A DNA stretch of 64,000 bases from Chamaecrista fasciculata (Eukaryota > Streptophyta > Magnoliopsida > Fabales > Fabaceae), in assembly GCA_003254925.1 (NCBI GenBank), contig QANZ01004029.1:62001-126000 (forward strand), read 5' to 3'. The notes under the pieces are model-generated. The model saw only the letters and a list, made by a program, of their open reading frames with translations. It did no database searches and was not told where the DNA came from. The translations under genes and the position numbers were made by a program. Of the stretch, positions 38,747 to 51,960 are shown in pieces. The stretch's first letter is position 1; each line of letters begins with the position of its first letter.

Positions 38747-39950
38747 TAGGGGTGAGCAAGTTTGACCGCCAACCCGCGAGCTCGCAAAAACCGCCCCAAC
38801 CCGCAGCTGCGGGCTGGGTTGGTTCGGGCTCGCGAGTTGGTTTGATTCAAAAAAATTGAGACCGCAGGTGTGCGGGTTGGGCTACGGGTTCATGGGTGGT
38901 AAACCCAACCCAACCCGCGAGCCCGCATATATAATATACTAGGGGCTTTGCGTACCCTAACGGGCACGCAAATATGTATGTAAAATAAATAATAAAGGAC
39001 TAAATTGTTAACTTAGTAAAGAAAGAGAGACCAAATAGTAAATTTTCTCTTATTTTTAATTTCATAGACTATAGTTTTAAACATGGACGACCAGAAAGGG
39101 GTGGAGCCATATAATATAAAATATATAATTTTTTTTGTCCATACATATATATTATATTAATTTACATATAATATAGAGAGGGAGAAGGTACTAGCATTTC
39201 CGGCCCATCACCAAAATCCAAAGCAACAACCATTAGTTTACATATAATATATTAAATATTAATATTTATATTAATATTAATGTGTCACCTACCCATTAAC
39301 CTAGGGTTTATTGATTCTTCACACAGCCGCTGCCTTTCCAGTGTTCATAGTCTCATTCACTTCTCACTTGCTCCTCACTTACTCTTCTCTCCTTAGTCCT
39401 TCGAACCCTGACCACCACGACACCACCACAAAATCAACCCTCCTCCATCCTTCGCCTAGTCGTTCATCGGCGCTCATCGTTGCAGGCTTGCCGCCAAAGA
39501 TAAGTCGACTTTCTCTGTCGTCGGCGCTCATCATTTCAGGTCTTTGATGTTGTAATATTGGAAATTGGTTAATGGGTTTTGGTTTTTATGTTAGGATTTT
39601 GGTGTAAATATTAGAAAATGTTTCATGGGTTTTAGTCTTTGTTGTTGTAATATTCGAAATTTCAATTTTTTATGAAGCTTTTTGTATTGTAGATTGTATT
39701 GTAGATGATGAAGCTGCCCATTCTGTGCAGATTTAATTATGCAATTTCAGTTCTGCAAGTATTTTTTTTATTAAAAAATGCTGAGCCCGTGGGTTGACCC
39801 AACCCAACCCGCAGGCTCACGGGTTGGGTTGGTTCGGGTTGAAGTTTCAAAAATACAAAACCCAACCCAACCCAACCCGCAGATTGATGTGCGGGTTGGG
39901 CTGGGATTTTCCCTCAGCCCGCCCCAACCCAGCCCGTGCTCATCCCTACT
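38747..39950. mobile_element. hAT-like element with internal UTR-like cargo
   Basis: Left end TAGGGGTGAGCAAG and right end GTGCTCATCCCTA form terminal inverted repeats of the hAT type; CCAACCCGC and GCGGGTTGGG blocks flank both sides. Between them 39290-39560 is C-rich and unlike the AT-rich surroundings: CCTAGGGTTT, a CTTCTC-rich run and CGTTCATCGGCGCTCATCG, resembling a plant 5' leader. No target duplication seen. Confidence 0.55.
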
Positions 39951-40312
39951 GCTTTCTATGAGATTTAAGTGCATGCGCATTAAGTAATTAAGTTTATGGT
40001 GTGGAAACATAGAAGAATTCACATGGCTCAATATCCCCCACATGCATGCTCATTGCCTACTTTTCTAGCTTACACTTTCCATTTTGTAGATTATCGTAAG
40101 CAACATCACTCCATTTAAGAAAGTTGACAACAGGTCAAATCTAGCTAAAAACATTGATTAAAATTAGTAAATTACTCATATATATACAAACACACATAAA
40201 ACTATCTATAATAGAAAATTGTTTTAAGAATTTTGACCAAAGATTTCTGTCCTCTTCCTGTGCTTACGATTATGAAGGAAGATGCTTTCATTTTGTCAAA
40301 GTTTGATGTATG

Positions 40313-40947
40313 GATGGCAACGGACAGGGTATCTGGTGGTTTTGTCACTATCCGTTTCCGTATTCGTTTATCCTATCCAATATCTGTACCCTATCCGTAT
40401 CCGATAAATTAGTATTCGTATCCGCACTCTATCCGATATCCGGTATCCGACGGATACCCGAAATATTCGAAAAAATATGGATATAGCATAGGATATCCTA
40501 TTTTATAAATCGGATATATCGGGTACCCGATATCCATTATCCGCCAACTAATATAATTAAATGAAATTATTATTTATTTACATTTTAAATTTATTTTTTA
40601 AAATAAAAAATTAAATATAAAATAACTAAAATATGATTATATAAAAAATATATATGAATATAATTAATTAAATTTAAATATTTATATATAAAATGTTAAA
40701 TTAAAAGTAAAATATAAAAATTAAATAAGTAATAGGGTATCGGATATCGGATACTCTAAATATCCGTTCATTTCGGACGGATATAAGGTATCCAAGGGCA
40801 ATATCCATATCCGTCAAATATCCAAAAAAAATTTAATTTTCACTATCCGTATCCGTATCCGATATCCGGTATCCGACGGATATCAGATATTTTTTCAGAC
40901 GAATACAAATAAATATCCTAAGTATCCTAAACCATTGCCATCCCTTT
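40313..40947. mobile_element. hAT-like MITE with CCGATATCC repeats
   Basis: Left end GGATGGCAACGGACAGGGTA, right end CCTAAACCATTGCCATCCC, inverted relatives. Arms are made of CGTATCCGATATCCGGTATC phrases; the centre is almost pure A/T. No coding capacity. Confidence 0.6.
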
Positions 40948-43900
40948 CACGTATGTAAATGATCAAGACTTCGTTCATTCCAAATTAATCCAGTATTTGA
41001 AAATATATATATATATTTGTTTTTAAAAAGAGCTGCTTTTACACCTAGGCTTTCCAGGTCTATTACTATCATTTTCTAGCCAGGAGTTTGATTACAAATA
41101 TATATTCTCTTAAATTACTCTATATTCTATGGAGCTATACTAATTAATAAAACGTTATATATAGAAACAAATCATAGAAAAAAAATGCTATGAAAAACAT
41201 ACTCTAACAAAGAACATTTTTTTTTGAATATTTTGTTATAGGCTTATAGCTATCATCATACTTTAATCTCAGTTCGTCAACCTTTAAACAGTTAATGTAA
41301 GATAAACGACCCCTTCCAAGTTCCAAATCTAATTATTGAGAACTAAAATAAATTAATTAGTTTCCCTATTGAGTGGGGTTGGGTGAAATTAGAAATGGGT
41401 TAAGTTGTTTATTAAGGTCAACTGATGATGAAATTAATTTAATTATTTTGTTTCCAACATCTTGATGTAGTTGAGTATTAATCAAATATTAACAGTTGTA
41501 TCATCATTACTTACGCGTCACACACTTATCATGTACAATGACTAATTAATTAATTGATCACATCTAATTACTGCAAAACTTGTTAAAGTGATTAAAGTCT
41601 CGATTTCGTAATATACTTCCACGTTTCAAGGTATATTCTTTCGAGAGAAAATTTATTATTTAGTCATTAAATTTATATTGACTCAAATATTCAATTCTTG
41701 AATAATTGAAATATATAATTTATTCTTTGAAATATTTTAATTCATGGTCAATTATTCAGTCTTTAATGATAATTTCGTCTATAAATTTAAACTAATTTTA
41801 TACTTTTTAGTCTCTGAAATTCTATCTTTTGGTCCTTGACTTTTGACTTAAGGACTAAATAGTTGACAATTATAATAATTTAAGAACTGAATCGTATATT
41901 TTAATTATTCAAGAATTAATTAATTGATTTAGTATAAATTCTGAGATCAAAATAGTAAATTTTTTCTTCTTTTAATATCAATATAGTAGTTTCTCTCTAG
42001 CTAGCCCCTCTCTCTCTTACAATTTACAAAGAAAAGTCAAAGATCAAAGATATGATGATCATTTAGAAAGTTTTTTTTTTAAATAATATATATTTTCTCT
42101 CTTATGATCAAAGTCTCCTATGTTTTTCATAGCTAATTTCTTGTCGAGAAAGTTCCAAGAGGAACAAGCTAAATTAATTAATTATTGTTTGCATGAAAAG
42201 TCTTCTCTTCTTCTTTGCCTTTTTAATTATATATGTGTGCTTTCTGATTTTCATTTCTTATGAATATTGAGTAATCAATAGATGAATCCATCATTTATAC
42301 ATTATTAGATCTTGTTCAAGAGGAAGAGGAACATAACAGTCAAGTTAGTACAAATGGAGGTTGACGGGATAGTGACTGATCAAGCTTTCCATTCATGCAC
42401 GTGGAATAACAGATTATACAATTGTGACAAATTTTGCATAAAAATCTTGTAGTGTTTATCATCAAATTACTATATATATAATATATATAGTTTATTCAAA
42501 ATTTTAATTTAGTCTAATACCACCTCTTCATAATTATTATTTTTAAGTCCGTTTTTATGCTTTACAAATATTTAAGCTCTAGTCTTAAATAATTGTCCCA
42601 TATATATATAATTAACAACTTGTTTAGAGCAAATGAAAATAATTTGACATAAAAGTTGGAAGTGAGAAAATTTAAGCTATGGTATTGATTCTAGCTGTTA
42701 ACACTTGCATTACACAATAATTATTATTGCATTTGATTAATTGTTTCTTTCAAGAAAACTCTAAATAAACAACACTATTACAAAATTAAAGTATTAAAGA
42801 CTAAAATTTATAAATATATAGGATTTATTAAACTATAAGAACCAAATGATTAATTATTCTTAAAAAGTATGTATTTAATTCTTTATCTTTATAAAAAATA
42901 AATGATATGATAGTGAACACCTATTATTGTTTAAGTGACTAAATTAACAGTTTAGTCCTTAAATGGAAATGGAGTTTTATACAATTTTTATTGCATAATT
43001 GGCAGCCGACACTGTTTTGTCACACCAGAAAGTTGTTGAGATAGCGTTTTCTAATTGTACAATCAATATTAATAATCTCTCCTAACCAAGTGATGTGTTC
43101 AAATTTAGAGGGAGAAAGAAAAGATAGTGCTCAACTACTTTTGAATTATTTTAGTATCTCTAGATTTAATTTGTAACTTTTCATGAAGCATGAATGGTGA
43201 ATGGTGACAGGATCATTCCATATGTGCAATATAATTCACGTTAATTAAAAGAGTTCTTTGCTGAAGGAATTTTTTTTTTTAATTATTTCTTATAGGTATT
43301 TTTTTTTTAAGATAACAAGGTTTGAAGTTTTGTCACATAATAAATGTGAGTGCATTATTTGAAATTGAGTTTATCACAAAAGAGACTAATCTCTTATATG
43401 ACCACGGATCTTCTGCCAAACGGCACGCCCTGTCGTTCAATGAAGACCAATCAAATGACGCAACGTGTGCGCCATTGCGCATGTGGCGACTCGTGATTAG
43501 TCCCTGCCGATGACAGGATGCTTTCAGCAAGTGATCCACAAACCTTTTATATTAGATTAATTCCTTATTAGTTGACATTTACTCTTTTAAAAAAATCATG
43601 GATTTGACCCAAGTTATTTTGTGAAAATTAACAATTGAACAAAAAATAGCATATTACATTTACTCTCTTAACAAGGGATTGTTTAAATAAAGTCTTAAAT
43701 TTGAGATTTTATAAATGCAATTGTTCCTATTAAATTTTTTTTTCTTATCATAATTAGAAGACGAATCTAAATTAATCAAGATGAAACTTCAAAAATCCAC
43801 TTTTTTTTAAAAAAAGATTATCAAGTTTCAAATCACAGCAATGAAGTGACATATTGTTTGAAAGTAAATTTATTTCACATCACTTATTTGTCTTTTCCTC

Positions 43901-44775
43901 CAGAACTTTTCAACCCTCAGGGGTGTGTTCGAACAATCTTTCTTGTCTGCTTTTACCATTCTGAGATCTCACTTGTTAACCAAAATTTTACCTATAATTT
44001 ATAGCCTTCATGACCCACACTTGCAACCTACATAGTTTACTAGTTTCTAAACATTGTCCTATTTGAACTTCTCGTCCTTATACTGTGTGAAGTTATACTT
44101 TAGCAGTTAGCAGAACCCCTTCCCACAAGGAAAAAATAAAAGTTTCTTCATGCGTTCTACTTTGTCAAAATATGATATTCGCTTATTTTGTCACATAATT
44201 ACTTCACACACACACACACACACACTTAAGTTTCATAAAATTTCAGTGAAGTTTTAATGCAAAAATAAACTCTGCACAAACTTCCAAGGTAATTTACAGC
44301 CTATTCCAATAGTTCATCTGGCTCCATCTCCATTCTCTAGCATGAAAGTTGTGAGCCTTTGAAAAGGGCTCAATCATACAGTTTATTAGGTGCACCAGCA
44401 TCAGGAAAACAAAACCAGTACATTTCATAGCTCCATTTAAACCGCTGCTTGCATCTGCATGCATGGAGTACCAAGAGGATCAAAATGATCAGTTAGATGT
44501 AAATCTGACATTCATTCTCATAAGAATGAATCAATTGAACCTTTCTCTTTCTCCAGTCAGTTTACCACTTTCTATATACAAACAACTTGGGGCTTCGGGA
44601 ATTATTTACAGTTACTCTTCCCCCATCGACCAACATCGGTTTCTAAAGCAGCCGGTGACGACTCTGATCATTACGGTGGTTCCAAACAGAGCCACCTCAC
44701 AGAACCGGCTCTTCCTTTGGGACTTAACTCCCAACAGGAAAAAGAAATTTAATTTTGGTATCTTTGCTTATTATA
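40948..44775. other. AT-rich intergenic DNA and lipase 3' flank
   Basis: A weak foldback at about 41650-41970 (TTTAGTCATTAAATTTATA against its inverse), a (CA)n run at about 44205-44225, and a GC-richer patch at 43400-43510 with no recognisable product. The part after about 44280 directly follows the lipase stop codon and likely includes its 3' UTR. I see no gene. Confidence 0.4.
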
Positions 44776-47700
44776 TTATATCTTGTGTCCTTGATCCTGG
44801 TTTGACTCTTCCTCAAGTTCTTTAATTAGCCTCTCAATCTGCCTTCTGTAAACCGGCATGAAGTGATCACTTATCATGGTCTGTGAGAGTCTCAGTTTAC
44901 TGTATAAAGTTCTTGAAGTTAGGAAAATTCCGATCTCTGTCTCGTCGGACTGGCTATTTTCTGATTCTATAGAGGTTGGGCTACCATCATCTACACTCTC
45001 TGCATGATCAGAGTGGAGAGTGACAATATGCATTATCTTTCCTGCAGGGAAGAATCTGTGAACTTCTTTCCTTTCGCGTGGGGAGCTCGGGGTTTGGCCA
45101 TCAGTTTCATCTGCCATGGCTGCTTCTTCCTCCCTAATTTCCTTTATTACATCAGCCTCCTCCTCGCCTTCATTTCTGTGGTACAGCTCACGCTCCAGTT
45201 CTTGCCACAGCTCTACTTCAGACATCTTGTCGTCATGCCTTTCGCGGTCCATTATGTCATCACGGTGGTTCGCATCAACATTCCCCTCATCATGTGGACT
45301 CATTTCATCAGAACAAGAGCATTCAATTTCAGACGACCACCCTCCCGTGGTTGAAGATACGGGAAGGTCCATTTTCTGCATGGCAGACATATTCATGTCC
45401 TTTTTGGGAGATGAAAGAAGTGCTTCAGAACTTTCTACATATGCTGATGCTGAAGTTGTGCGAGAACTATCCTCTTCGACAGAGGTCAAATGAGAACCTG
45501 TGGTTCGGCGACGGGGTCCTATGCATGACCATGATGATAGGTTGATAGCTGGCCGTGTCCATGCTGCATGGGCCATACTCTGGGCCCTTCTCATCACAAC
45601 CTGGGTTTGTTCAACATTCAGATCAAGTAGAAGCATATAAATTAGTAGTCACCAAAATAACACGGATAACAGGTAATACTTCCCATTCAAGAAGTGATTT
45701 GAGAACAAAAATAATTATAAGCTAACAATAAACCAAATTTGTTTTAACACTGAGCATTTTGCTGTATCCACCATAAACTGGCTCTACAAAACAAAGGGAA
45801 TCAATTTTGTAAAAAATGAGTACCTGGGTACCATTGGAAACTGGTCGCAAAATTGCCCCAGCCCCAGCAACTTTTTCTCGTGCAGCAGCAATCGATGGGA
45901 GGCGAGAACCCAATGCTGAAGCAGAACGATAGACAGTACTGAGTATTCTTGTCTGCTCTATTTGATTTCTCAAGTCATTTATCCATGCTGAAGCTGTTAC
46001 CTGCAAACCAGAATAATAACTTGAATACCCAACGAAGCAGACTATCCAAAAATGTAACATAAAAACACCAATACCATGACCCAACTTGTTAGACTATAAA
46101 TAAACTCTAATCAAGAGCACTGCATAAGGGATTATGGCATTGCACTACCAACAACCAGCAATGGCTCATATCACAAATATCATCACACATAGACCAATAA
46201 CTTGAGGCTGCAAAAGCTTTTACAAATGTCATAAGAAGATTGGTAGCACCCAAACCAAAAATGAAAAATTAAGGATCACTACCTCAACACGCAAGTCATC
46301 CACAGAAGCTGCTGAGAATGTTGGAACCAAATCAGCTCCATTTATAACAGAAGTGATAAAGTTATTTCCCGATTCAGCCAACTCCCATGTCATACAAGCA
46401 GCTGCATGAGTGACAAATAGTTGGTTTCATGCTGCACCTTTTATAATATCATTGAATGTCGATATTTAACAATGTGCCTATCAAAAACAACAAACCTGGA
46501 GCAAAGGTAACACATGTCGTCACAGACAGCTCCCTTTGTTCTCTTAATATATAAGTGAGAAGTGCTGCTGTGCCTCCACCCAAGGAGTGCCCTACAATCT
46601 TCGCAAAAAGAAGACCCAATAAGTAATAAATAAATCATACCAAACCATTTCAATCTTAAGGTCCAAAATAGACAGACTAAAGCTAGAACGAGGGAGATTA
46701 AATTACATAATCAAAGGATTTCAAGTTCAGAGAAAACTTTATATAACACCCCATTCTATAACATTCTCAAAATGCACTAGTTATGCAAAACAGAGACTGA
46801 TCACTAGCCACCAAAAAATTTGTAAAAAAAATAAATAACAATTAAACAAATTATTTCATGTTTCAAAGTTTAATTAGCAAAATGAGTCCTCATTTAGTGG
46901 AACTAATGTCAACATAAATAAGATAAGGACATCTGCAACATCAGTAGACACTCAACTTCTGCAACATTAACCTATCAATTTCTCTGTGTGTTTTTGGTTG
47001 AAATTCCTGTAGTATTGTCAAAAGCAAGTGACCATTACAGGGATGGAGGGAATATATATTTACCTTGACTTTATAGCCGGGGTATCTTGCAAGTGCTTCA
47101 GTAAGACAAGGAATTGAAAGCTTCGCAATCCAGCGTGCGGCTGCAACCATTCCACAATGTGCATAGCCTAAAACCACATTAGAAACACCCCCCTCGTACA
47201 CTACAGTATGATGAAAAGGTACCACAGCACCAGTAGCAGCTGTCAAAGTATCTTTGATACTATGTGTGCCACGTATCAACAAAAGAAAACATCTTGCCTT
47301 ATGATCAGCTATAATTGTGAAAGCTGGCTTCAAAATCTGCACAACACATGAACAGAAAATTGTATAAATATGCACAATGATAATAAACAACATATGGTTA
47401 ACATGTGACAATAAAGTGAATTATCTATTCATTTGATCACTGAAAGCCTTCAGTCATGGGGCAACTAGTTCACTATGCAGTCCATCCCTCACCCTTTCTT
47501 TCCAAAACAATAAAGAAAAGGGAAATCACTCATAGCTCCTACTACCGCCCTTTGAACCCATTATTCCTCCCTATAAAACAATAGCTCATCGTTTCAGCCT
47601 TCCAACCTTCCACAAAAGAAAAGTCTAAATAATAATAATATCATCAATTGCATAATCAGTACCAAGTACTAGTATTAAGTTATTGTCAGTTTTAACTGAA

Positions 47701-49486
47701 AACTTAGACAAGACTTACTCCTGCTTTTGGTTCCTGAAGGAGAACGTTCTCTTCACGGTATCCAGTTTCTTCTAGAAACAGAGGAAAAGGCTTCTTCGAA
47801 AAATGCCAGCAGAGTGTCAGCAAGTTCAAGAGATATTTAAGTTCAGCAGTGATCTCAGGTCCTTTCAGCTGTACACTATCCTTACCACCAAACACACTCT
47901 CAACATGAAAGTTTCCCTGAAAAGTATGACCCAGAAAATTTAAGAAAATTACATTTTAAATCACCCGGGGAGGGAGGAATTAGAAGGAGAAAGAAGAAGG
48001 ATCCAATGCCACTCTGCCGGTAAAATAATTTGCTTGTGTGCAGTGAATTATCAATAATCAGGTAACTAAGTTCCAAAACTGACATTCAGGCCAAAAAAAC
48101 AAAGTTTCAAAACTGACATCTTTAATTTAAAAGATGCAAGAACTCCATATTCAAAACTAAATATAGAAACATAAAAGCAACAATACAACCAACGTATTTT
48201 TCTAGTAACATAAGCTGATATGGAGAAATTAAAAACCAAAGCTGATTCATCAGTATCACAATTATTGAGGACGATATAGAATTGATCTTATCTCTAATGA
48301 TCAGTATATGATTGGAATCAAAAGAAACAATAGAATATAACATGAAGAATGCAGGTAATATGAAAGATATCGTAATTCGGTATACCTAGAAACTAATCTA
48401 TTCTCCAAGCTTTATTATCATATCATAATTGAAGGTAGAACAAGGCAACCAGCAAATAAATCATATGATTGCAAATCAATCTAATTTGAAAGATGGAACT
48501 GAAAACAAAAATGAAGCTCAAATACCACAAATCATCAATACAAACTTAATCTAATTGATGTAGGAGGAAAAGAAACCCAAAAAAAAAGAGTAACAAAATT
48601 ACTGAGATTGAAAATATCAATATCAATATCAATATATCAATAATAGTCAGCAGTAACTATTTTATTTGACCTGAGAACAGAGAACCATTTATAGGCAATT
48701 TAATTAAGATTTTCACAATGCTTAAATACAAGTACCAAAAGAATATATATATATATATATATATCCTAGATCAAAGACCTTTATCAATATTTGAATCTTA
48801 AATCCCAAATAAACCTAATACTCTGATAAAAAATTCATAAATCCCACATGATTATTACATTACATCATTAAATCAGTGAAATATATATATGTGTGTATAT
48901 GTTCTTGTCCTGCATCACTTATCCATAGTTTGCTTTTCATAATGCAGGGGAAACAAAAGGTAATTTCAGAGATAAAATAACACTGTTTCTGAAAGATGGA
49001 TTATTTCATTATTGAAAATGAACGCCTTAGGCTAGCCCTCCAACTATTCAGCTCCTGTTCTTCCCTAAAGTCTGTACATACATGCAATTGACTAGTCATT
49101 AGTCATTACTATTACTATTTTCACATCCTAATAACATATTCCTTCAGAACTTAGAATATGTAAACAAAAAAACATGTTTCTCTTACCTGCCTCTTTAATA
49201 GAAAGCTTATACCAAATGCTAAATCCCCAATGGGCCACTTCCCAAGAGTCTCCGAATAAGTGAATCTAAGAGTCTCTGACAATGTAGATATTGTCTCCAA
49301 CCACGTAGCAGGGGCCTGTATAAGCCTATGCGAAACACGGTCAATTCCTACAGGCATCATGGTGGGTGAATAACTACCATTTTCTTCATCATCTCCATTT
49401 TCTGTACCCGACTGCAATTTCCTATTTAATGTATAGTATAATAGAGCAGCTGCACCGGCTGCAGTAGCCATGGTTGCAGTTGCCAT
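44776..49486 (-). CDS. Class 3 lipase / diacylglycerol lipase-like protein
   Basis: Predicted serine lipase that hydrolyses acylglycerols, of the plant group often labelled calmodulin-binding or sn1-specific diacylglycerol lipase-like (similar to Arabidopsis At4g16070 as I remember it). Exons 49486-49187, 47916-47719, 47336-47064, 46598-46496, 46401-46283, 46000-45824, 45600-44776; all GT-AG, in phase, 664 residues. A short hydrophobic segment (AAALLYYTL) near the N terminus may anchor it. GHSLGGG places the nucleophile at Ser262; NGADLVP gives Asp315, and ISDHFMPVY near residue 636 is the likely catalytic His. The long last exon adds a serine- and acid-rich linker (~400-560) before the His. 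Start chosen at the first ATG after a 5' UTR acceptor at about 49500; a second in-frame Met lies five codons on. Calmodulin binding is not visible. Confidence 0.9.
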
Positions 49487-50270
49487 GATTACACGATCCC
49501 TATGAAAAATGAGCCCCAAAATTAATTAGTGCTTAAATAAGTAAAGACTGATTCCAAAAAACATATACAAATGATGTTACCAATATATTCCAATTTCCAA
49601 CTCTCAATCCTTCATTAACTGGTGCTCAAATGATGATTAAATAAAACCCAAAAGAACAAACAATTATGAAATTTCCAGTCTAACGTTTCGAGCTTCAATA
49701 ATATGTTCAGAAGTAAAATCCCGTAGATGAGTTGAATTCAACACATAGTCGCGTTCCAAGCATAGATAGTCATAGTATACGACCATCGAAAGAAGAGAAA
49801 AGGAATCGGTTTATCGCAAAACAGCAAGAAAAGGATGTTTATCACAAAACGTTTTCCGAACAGAATCGTTTAACAGAGAAGAAGAAGAAGAAGAAGAAGA
49901 AGAAGAAGAAGAAGAAGAAGAAGAAGAATGAAAGTAATAAATTAGAGATAAATAATTATTAAAAAAAAAAACTGTATTTCATGACGAAACGCAGAAACCC
50001 AAAACCCTAAACATCCCAAATCAGAAATCAGAGAAAGGAAAAGAGAGAGAGAATCGGACGAACCTGAAGAGACTGATTTTGGCGGAAACAAGTTTCGCTA
50101 ATTTGGTGTGAGAAGCATCAAAGATAACAACAGTGAAGAAGAACCTAATATTATGAATGAAAAAACCTTCTCAAAATTTCTCTCTCTTTCTTTTTTTCTA
50201 TTTTGAGTTTTCCGATGAGGAAAGAGGAAGCTTCACGCAGTTTCGTTGATTGATTGTGAATGAAGCAAAA
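49487..50270 (-). other. Lipase 5' UTR and 5' UTR intron
   Basis: A donor GTTCGT at about 50075 and an acceptor CATAG near 49500 suggest a ~570-bp intron in the 5' UTR, with a leader exon around 50075-50270. The transcription start is inferred only. Confidence 0.5.
49876..49927. repeat. (GAA)n microsatellite in the lipase 5' UTR intron
   Basis: About 17 uninterrupted GAA triplets on the plus strand (TTC on the transcribed sense). It makes a spurious lysine-rich open frame at 49732-49962. Confidence 0.9.
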
Positions 50271-50344
50271 GGTAGCAACAGTTTCTGTTGCCTTTTCTTT
50301 TTTCCATTTTAAATAACTATGTTGTTAATTGTTATGGGTTTAAG

Positions 50345-50354
50345 GACACGTGTC
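50345..50354. promoter_or_regulatory. Palindromic G-box upstream of the lipase gene
   Basis: GACACGTGTC, a perfect 10-bp palindrome around CACGTG, the core for plant bZIP and bHLH factors and part of abscisic acid response elements. It lies roughly 80 bp beyond the inferred leader exon. Confidence 0.5.
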
Positions 50355-50359
50355 GCGCT

Positions 50360-51960
50360 TGGGATTAGCGTTGTTTAAGCTACTCATATAAACTAAACTG
50401 AAAAAGTAGTTTTAATTGAGGATCAGTCTCAAAAGTTTATGGGGCAAAAAAAAAAAAGTTCTAGAAGTTTAGAATTAAGTCTATTTTTATTTTAAAACTT
50501 CTATTTTTAATTTTAGTTGAAGTTTTTAAGAACCAATATTGTTTATATTAAAAACTAATTAATATCTTAACATGGAATCTGTATATAAAAAAAATTATTA
50601 ATAGAGATAATATTTACTTTTATAATCTCTAAATTTCAAAGAATATTAGTTTATAATTATTGAGTGAAGAATACTGTCTGATTTTTAAAATAAAAAAAAT
50701 TAATTTTATCAATTAAGAAATGTTTTTGTTTTATAGAATCAATTAAGAAATGTCATTGGCGAAAAAACATGAAATGTTATACAATGGATAGTGCTAAAGT
50801 TCGGTATGTGTCGTTACAATTAATGTTCCATCAAGTAAATTAATAATTTTATTTTTGAAAATATTATTGTGCTGATAATTCAATTTTAAAAATATTAAAA
50901 TACATAGTTTAATCTCTAAAAAATTAAAATAATATGTTTTAGTCTTTTTAATAGACTAAATAGTATATCAATTTAATCTTTTAAGAATTAAAAATTAAAC
51001 TAATATTTTTAAAAATTAAATTATATATTTCAATCTTTTAAAGACTAAATCATTAACTTAATAATTTTCTAAAAACTAATCATTAATTTATTCAGAATAA
51101 ATATAAATATTGTGTTATCTTACAAGATACCAACACATCTCATTTCAAATTTTTACATCCAGCAGAAATTATTATGGCAACGGACAACTAAGACAGTACA
51201 TACTTTATAATTATTAGCAATATATTAAGAATTAGGGGTGTTTTTTTAACAATTTGGAGAGTTCTCGATAAATTTTTTTAATCAAATTATTCACATCAGT
51301 TGGAAGTAATTCTTAATCGTGCAATTAAAAAAATTTTACTTGGCTAAACTAATAAATAATGGTTTACTCACAAGAATGTAATCTCTAAGCAGAAACTAGA
51401 AACTTGATATTAATATTTGGACAAAGAAATGTTTTCTGTAGAAATTAAGAACAAAATTAAGATTTTGAAAAATAGCTAGTTGAAGAACTAAACGTAAATC
51501 AAAATTCAAACAGAATCATAATCATAATACAAACAATAAATTACGCTCTCTCACAAATGTCTAATGTTCAAGAGTCAAATAGTTTGAAAAATACCAAATT
51601 GAAGCAAAAGTTAAATATGTGGATAAGCCGATAAGATAGGACCCAGTTAAAATATTAAAACTAATGAACCAAACTAAGAAATGCCGAACTTTCCAAAGAC
51701 CAAAACTTTAAAATTTACTTTTTATAAGAACTAAAAAGAAAAGGCAAAGTAAACAACGATAATGACAGATCAAGGGGAAATTCTTGGTATTTTTCAGTTA
51801 ATGTTCATTGCATGAAGTATGACATCGGTGATTAGACTTTACTAACAACGATTCACTCTTTTGATAATTGAAAGTAAAAACTAACATCAGAATTCAGAAC
51901 ACCGAAATGAAAAAACTATCCTTGTCTTGCTGAATCCAAGAATGCATAACCTCTTAGAAA
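50360..51960. other. AT-rich spacer and PAA 3' flank
   Basis: No gene seen. Diverged foldback phrases (TTTAGTCTTTTTAATAGAC) occur at about 50860-51070. The final couple of hundred bases follow the PAA stop codon and probably hold its 3' UTR. Confidence 0.4.

Noticed and set aside
43322-43539. Paired 63- and 68-codon frames in a GC-richer patch
   Set aside because: Opposite-strand shadows of each other, no family features, no splice context.
49732-49962. Lysine-rich open frame
   Set aside because: It is a translation of the (GAA)n microsatellite in the lipase 5' UTR intron, on the opposite strand to the gene.
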